Source of the DNA: Dendrobium chrysotoxum
Lineage: Eukaryota; Streptophyta; Magnoliopsida; Asparagales; Orchidaceae
NCBI GenBank assembly: GCA_019925795.1
Contig: CM034312.1
Coordinates: 29,320,951 to 29,384,950 of the forward strand
Direction: 5' to 3'
Length of the DNA stretch: 64,000 bases
The notes beneath the pieces are model-generated. The model was given only the letters and a program-made list of their open reading frames with translations. It was not told the DNA's origin and ran no database searches. This document shows, piece by piece, positions 58,387 to 64,000 of this stretch; position 1 is the first letter of the stretch; the number at the start of each line of letters is the position of its first letter. The translations under genes were made by a program, and so were the position numbers.

Positions 58387-61136
58387 TCGGTCTCCTAATT
58401 TTTTTATAATATTTAATAGATTTTTAAATTTATGAATTAAATATACTTGTCATTAAAAAAATAACTTATTTATTATTTTTGTTCATTACAAATGCTTCAT
58501 ATTTCATCTTTCACACAATGTTTTTATGTTAGGAATTATGATTATAATAGATAATGTTAATGATGTTATTTGATTCTATAGCATTAAAATATTATTTACA
58601 AAAAGATCTTTTAGGCTAAAATTAGAAATTACAAAGAGTTCTTTTAGGCTTCTTTATGCTTATATAAACCTAGTGTTGATATATACATTGTTGTGTGATG
58701 GTATTTGTCCCTGGTGTGTTGTAGCATATCTCTTCCTATGTGTTCCATCCATAATCAAAAGTTGGTTAGTGCACATGGGATTAACATGATAAAATGTTGG
58801 AGCTATTCTTGATGATCGTTTATTTATGGTATCTTGTGATGTAGCTTGATGGCCTTCCTTTATCTCCTCTGGAGTGTCATCTTGATGATATAGAATACTT
58901 TTAGAATGCACTATATTATGTAATTATTGAGCATCTAAGTTAAATATATTAGTATAAAGTAAAATAGCTTAGATAAGTTTTACATTCATTATATACGTGA
59001 TTAATATAATTGTTTGGTTACTTTAGGCATAAATGTAATTGTTAATAAAAAGTAAATATGCGCGTATAAACTTGTTCCAAGGATGCCCAATGATAATATA
59101 TTGTTGGTGGAGATAAAATGAAGTCCAATATTATACCACTTGACATAACAAGCAATAGCATGGCCATTTTTCTTTAGAAAATTCATTAGGTCCATAATAT
59201 ACACAACTATTTGGTTCCTCTACTCTATATGCAATTGATGATAGTCTAACCAATCCACATTTGCCTTTCCTTTCTCATCTACTTACTTAAAATTAGAATT
59301 TATTAGCTCAACCTTGATTTATGGTTGACACACAAATTATCTTATGACATAGCATAGTATGTGTGCTTCAGCACATCTCCAAGTAATAAGTGGTATCCTT
59401 GATAGCTATATGTTTAACCCAGAGGTGTAAATCAATGGAAGTGACAAACATCCTTAGAATATGGGATATAGTTAATATATGTGGGTGTATGCTTTGGTAC
59501 TATAGGTCCAGTGAATAATGATGAATATTATTTGTTATCTCTAATAATTTGAAATATGGTAATTTATGTGTAAAGGATGTTGATTCCATGATGTAGCACA
59601 CCATGTGAATAAAGACAATCAAGCTAAATGCCCAATTATAAGAGATAAGACCAAAGGCCAAAGAAATGACAAGGAAATGCTCAAATTAGAAGAGCCCGTA
59701 GTTTTCAATATCTTAAATAAAATTTATATTTTATTTTTCATCTAAGAGCGTATATGATCAACCATAAAATGATTGGGTAGAGATTAGGCATTAAAAAAGG
59801 GGTATTTGGAACTCCTCTTTAATGCCCATCTACACCCTTTCCCTCCCTTTGTTTTCTTATTTTTTCTCCAAAATTTAGTCTTGTAATGCCTATAAATATG
59901 GGTTGATATGCATTATAATTTTAGTTTTGAAATGAAATACTTTTGTGGAGAAGTTCTATTTATTAGCTTGGTATTTGGTAGCTACAAGTGTGTCTTTTCT
60001 TTGGTGAGATTAGATAGTTTTTTTTTTCTTTTATATTACTTATAAATTCTCTTAAACACCTACTCTAAACTATTCCCAACTCTTCCTCCACTTCATAAGC
60101 ATCCTCTAAGGCTAATAAACCAGCAACCAAAATTATTAAACATTTATAAATACTTTCAAATAGTTAATAGCCCAAATAGGGAACACTTGGATCTAGCCTT
60201 ATCCCAACACTTCAATATCTTAAACTCTACCAAAATCTACATCAACTCTAGATCAAAAGTTCACATCCTAAGCCAACCTTCCATAAATCATTTATAACAA
60301 TTTATATCACATAAAGGTCACTATCTAAAGTGATCTTTCAAATTAGCCCAAACCAACCCAAATTAGACTAGCCTTGATATTTCTACTAATATACCCATGA
60401 TGTCCCAATATCTAAATTTAAAATAATTATCTAGTTTATCTCTTAATTAATCTACCAAAGCCACTAATTTATATTTATTTAAACAAAAGCTAGTAGAAAT
60501 AGCAATGTACATCAAAATATTATATTATATTCATCATTTGTCCAAAATCCATTTATAATAGTGAGAAGTTCAATCAATATATCAATACATCACTCTTTCT
60601 TTTAATACTTCTTACTACAATAAAACAAAAAATATAGTAAGCAAAACTAAACATGAATTTTCAGTCTAGCCTCACTCCATTGGGTCTTGGCACCTTATTG
60701 AAAAACATGTAAAACTACAAAGTTAACTAATAACTCAGTAAGTTATCACAATCTACAACTACATTCAATGCATGATAGTAGAAGCAATGTGCATGTAATT
60801 ATTCAATCTAAAACATTAAAAACACATAGTAGTAAGAACAAGTAGTTGCTAATATGAATAATGTCATTTCTTATGAGCAATGAAAACCAATATAAGCAAT
60901 GTAACTTAAAATCGGTGATCAGTAGCCATATAAGGGGTCAGTGTGTTCTATCATTCCTATACTCATGCCAAGTTACAAGGTAATAATTATGTTATAAATT
61001 TATGCATGTCAATAAATTATACTCTACTTCAATCCATATGTCATTCATTATCTGTATATATATCAGTATACCTACATTTATCCTAAGTTTTTCGTATAGT
61101 ATCAATACATGTATATCATGTTATCTACCAAATATA

Positions 61137-61140
<4 letters not shown>

Positions 61141-61192
<52 letters not shown>
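61141..61192. repeat. (AT)n microsatellite
   Basis: About 26 uninterrupted AT units. Confidence 0.97.
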
Positions 61193-61196
<4 letters not shown>

Positions 61197-61454
61197 CTTA
61201 TCAATCTTGTCATATGTCATCAATTATATCTTATATCATTTTTATACTATATTATATCTAATTATTTATGTAATTTATCATATATGCTCATGGCATATGC
61301 ACATGTAAGCAAGGCAGAACATCTGACTACAAGTTGTACTTTTCCTATAGTATGTCTCACAAGCCCTTTAGACCAAATAGAAATCAATTTCAATCATATC
61401 GTTTTAGTTACCAAGAATTGGTCTTGTATCACATATCATAAGCCAGGTGTCTTT

Positions 61455-61482
61455 CATGTAAGAAGTCATCACTTCTTACATG
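61455..61482. repeat. 12-bp perfect hairpin, 4-nt loop
   Basis: CATGTAAGAAGT, loop CATC, ACTTCTTACATG. Confidence 0.9.
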
Positions 61483-63299
61483 TCAGCTTATCATATAATA
61501 TCAATCAATATTCTTATGCCTCCCTTTTCATATCACTTAGAATTATACAAAAAATTTTATTTAAAGAAAAGCCCGTCGGCCCACCCTCTTGTGTAGGATA
61601 ACATGTCTCCTATCAATCTAAATTAGTTAATTATTTCTAGCTAGCCTTTCTTTCTTTAACACGCATAATATACCATATAGATCATAATAGTAAACATCAT
61701 GTTCACCCAATGTAACTATTAGTATACTCATCAATATAGATATATTATATTAAAAGGTATGGTAAACTAAAAAAATAGTAAATTCATATATGTCATGTAT
61801 TTCATGTCCAAATGCACTACACTGATTACAGATTATTTCATACTTGGTATTGTTCTACTCATTTCAATTAAAATGACATATATGCAAATTAACTCATAAA
61901 ATTTTAATATAAGCCTATCAAATATCTATGGGTGATAATATCTATCACATATCAAAAGTTACATGTTGGAAGTTCACTAAAATGAGAGATATTATATTTA
62001 TTAGGAGAGATAAAATCTAGAAAAATAAAATCATTGAAAATAAAAATTTGATTTAGATTATCTGCCACGATTAGAACACATTTTATGATTGGAGTAATAG
62101 AAGATGTTGGTCGAAATCTTGCTTTCTCTCTCCTCTCTCCTCTCTCCTCCTTTTCTCCGCTTTCCCTCTCTTCTCTCACCTGACCTTCAAAGGAATGGTA
62201 GAGGGGGATGGCTTGGGTGTGGGTTTTGATAAAATATATTTTGATATTTCTATTAAAAAATATTTTTTCTGACCTAGCATCATGGTGCTCAAGACCTTAG
62301 TATCGTGGCTTTCAAGACCCCAGTGTCGCAATGCTCACTCAAATTTCACGAAACCTAAGAGTTTGGTGACATTGCACTCCACCTACATAGTGTCATAGTG
62401 CTCACTTAGCCAAATTTTTTAATTTACAAGCATTTTAGTGGAAATTAAATATGAGATTATTATAATGCCCTTCTAAACCATGCATAATTTCACCATAAAC
62501 TCCAAAATCCTTGTTAAAATATCCAATTAAAGATTAATAGTATTTTATAATTATTAATCTCAACAAAAGGCTATCTACCATCATCATATTTGGCATTAGA
62601 GCAAATCTGGGAAGAAGTCCTCTCATCAAAACTTCTAAACTACAAAGGAGAATTTTTTTATGATGAACTTGCCTTCAAATGCTTGAGATTTATTCCGAAA
62701 AATTTGAGGTTAGCAAATCCTTTTTATAATAGATTTATTTCATATTAATAGCTCGGATATATAATATATTATATTACAAGTATATGGTGCACACACGGGA
62801 AACTATTAATGAGCTCCATCATAATGCCTGGCTAATATCCTTGTGTGAACCTACCCATAAACTTTGGTCTTGAGTAAAAATTTTTGTAAGGGTGTGCTCC
62901 ACCTTAAGAAAACTAAAATATTACCTCGATTGCACCAAACTTTATATAATCTTCTTTAGTTTTTTTTTTTTGTTAATTGTTTATGGTTAAACTGGTTGCT
63001 TATTTATCAAAATTTGAATAGTTTATCATCTTAAGGGTGTAGCTTATAGATATAGGAATTTTATAAGAACATTTTTTTTTGCATTAAAAATTACATACAT
63101 GAAAATATATGTGTATAAAATATATTGTATTTGAAGTTTAAATGAACTGTCAAAAGGGCCTAAAAATTATCTAAGGAGAGCTTAGGAAATAAGAGGTCTT
63201 TGTCGACATATAGAATTAGAATTGGAGGAATATTTGTTGACCTTTTTTTTAATGCAGAACTTCTAATCGTCCTTATCATCCCTTCTTTAAAATTAAATT

Positions 63300-63640
63300 T
63301 GAGCCATATTTGGGCAATTCGAGGTCGATTTGATGTAATATATTAAACTCAACGACATCGAATCTATTCAACTCAATTCAAGTTTGATTTGACCTCGACG
63401 TCATTTTTCCTTATGTAGAATCAAGCTGAGCTTAAATTAATCAAAAATAATTTGATTTTAATCAAATAAGTTCAATTGAGTGACATTGAGTCAATTTGAC
63501 TCGACTCGAATGCAATTCTAGCTTGATAGCTTCAATTAACCCAATTTAGCCTGTATCGACTCGATCTAAATTAAATCAAATTTCATTGACACACAAAATT
63601 AACTTGTCTCGAATGACCTTAAACCAGTTAAATCATATTA
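63300..63640. repeat. Degenerate TCGA-type repeat field
   Basis: Recurrent CAATTCAAG, GACTCGA, AATTTGAC and TTCAATTGAG motifs, similar in style to 18740-19400. Confidence 0.45.
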
Positions 63641-64000
63641 AGCTCAAAATATGTTTTGATTTAATTAATCCACTTGCTTAATATTAAATAACCCTCCATA
63701 TCTCCTAATTTAATCAATTAAATATCAACCCTTAGATTTTAACCAAACCAGGGGCAGGATTGTCTTTCTTCTCCTCAGCAGGTAATTGGCTATTTTAGGT
63801 GACCGATTTTCTATATGCAAGCCACTTGTCCAAGCAAGAGTGTGTCTGCTATGGTTATCATTTGACTGGTTGATTCAATCACCGAATACAAAAAGTTAAA
63901 TAATGGATACAATATGTAAATAAAGTGTTTTGGACTGATGAATGTAAATTACATATATTTCCTAATGAAATTCTTATTTGTAATGTGATTCGGAGGATAT

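Larger units (their letters stand above)
57961..64000. other. AT-rich intergenic DNA upstream of CUL3
   Basis: No coding support. Includes LTR-like or promoter-like CCTATAAATATGGGTTGA near 59889, an (AT)n run, a hairpin at 61455-61482, a primer-site-like TTTGGCATTAGAGC near 62588 with no confirmed LTR, and a repeat field at 63300-63640. Confidence 0.4.

Noticed and set aside
61002..61601. 199-residue plus-strand ORF
   Set aside because: Crosses an AT microsatellite coding Ile-Tyr repeats; no domain and no coding-like composition.

Overview
The window is repeat-rich nuclear DNA of a flowering plant. The evidence is a plant-type CULLIN-3 gene split by one phase-2 GT-AG intron, RTE-type LINE ends, Ty3/gypsy and Ty1/copia (Sirevirus-like) elements primed by initiator tRNA-Met, and AT-rich intergenic DNA. 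The cullin wording looks closer to monocot than to eudicot CUL3 from memory, but I cannot fix the species. No bacterial-style operons, CRISPR arrays, tRNA or rRNA genes were seen.

Gene content. The only clearly intact protein gene is CUL3 on the minus strand: exon 1 at 57254-57414, exon 2 at 27334-29377, 734 residues when spliced. About 27.9 kb lies between them as one intron. That intron holds an RTE LINE fragment with a 13-bp target duplication (30807-31305), a probable non-autonomous LTR element (about 31450-34515), a decayed gypsy pol (35100-37202, continuing at 38879) cut by a solo LTR, and a complete chromodomain-type gypsy element (43528-51680, TSD AAATA) whose 5' LTR is itself split by a TRIM-like element (50771-51439). 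A second RTE fragment lies at 53515-53700. A minus-strand coiled-coil pseudogene (17769-18666) carries two stops and a frameshift.

Region by region. 1-1000: decayed internal DNA of a Sirevirus-like element. 1130-8790: a transposon-type ORF (1689-2025 and 7361-7982) behind a palindrome array and TATA box, interrupted by a 5.3-kb gag-only Sirevirus-like element (LTRs 2026-3448 and 5953-7360, TSD CCATA/CCATG). 9024-10780: solo LTR C (TSD CTACA). 10786-15700: repeat-derived DNA with a 3-copy repeat of about 168 bp. 15700-17660: AT-rich, no gene. 18700-19400: degenerate AATTCGA-type repeats. 19990-22390: 78-bp tandem array split by solo LTR D (TSD ATTGT/ATTGC). 22400-27330: unassigned. 27334-57414: CUL3. 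57415-57960: CUL3 upstream region. 58000-64000: AT-rich intergenic DNA.

Most interesting system. Five LTRs of one family (A, B, C, D plus, E minus) and one unrelated-looking transposon promoter carry dense arrays of a short palindrome, ATCGTCC-N-GGACGAT, directly upstream of a TATA box. LTR E has a different sequence (ATCGTAC-N-GTACGAT) but the same dyad symmetry. This recalls the palindromic cis-regulatory arrays known in Sirevirus LTRs of other plants and looks like a rapidly evolving enhancer made of dimer-type binding sites. LTRs A and B, identical when the element inserted, now differ by one palindrome unit and by a deletion that removed the TATA box from A.
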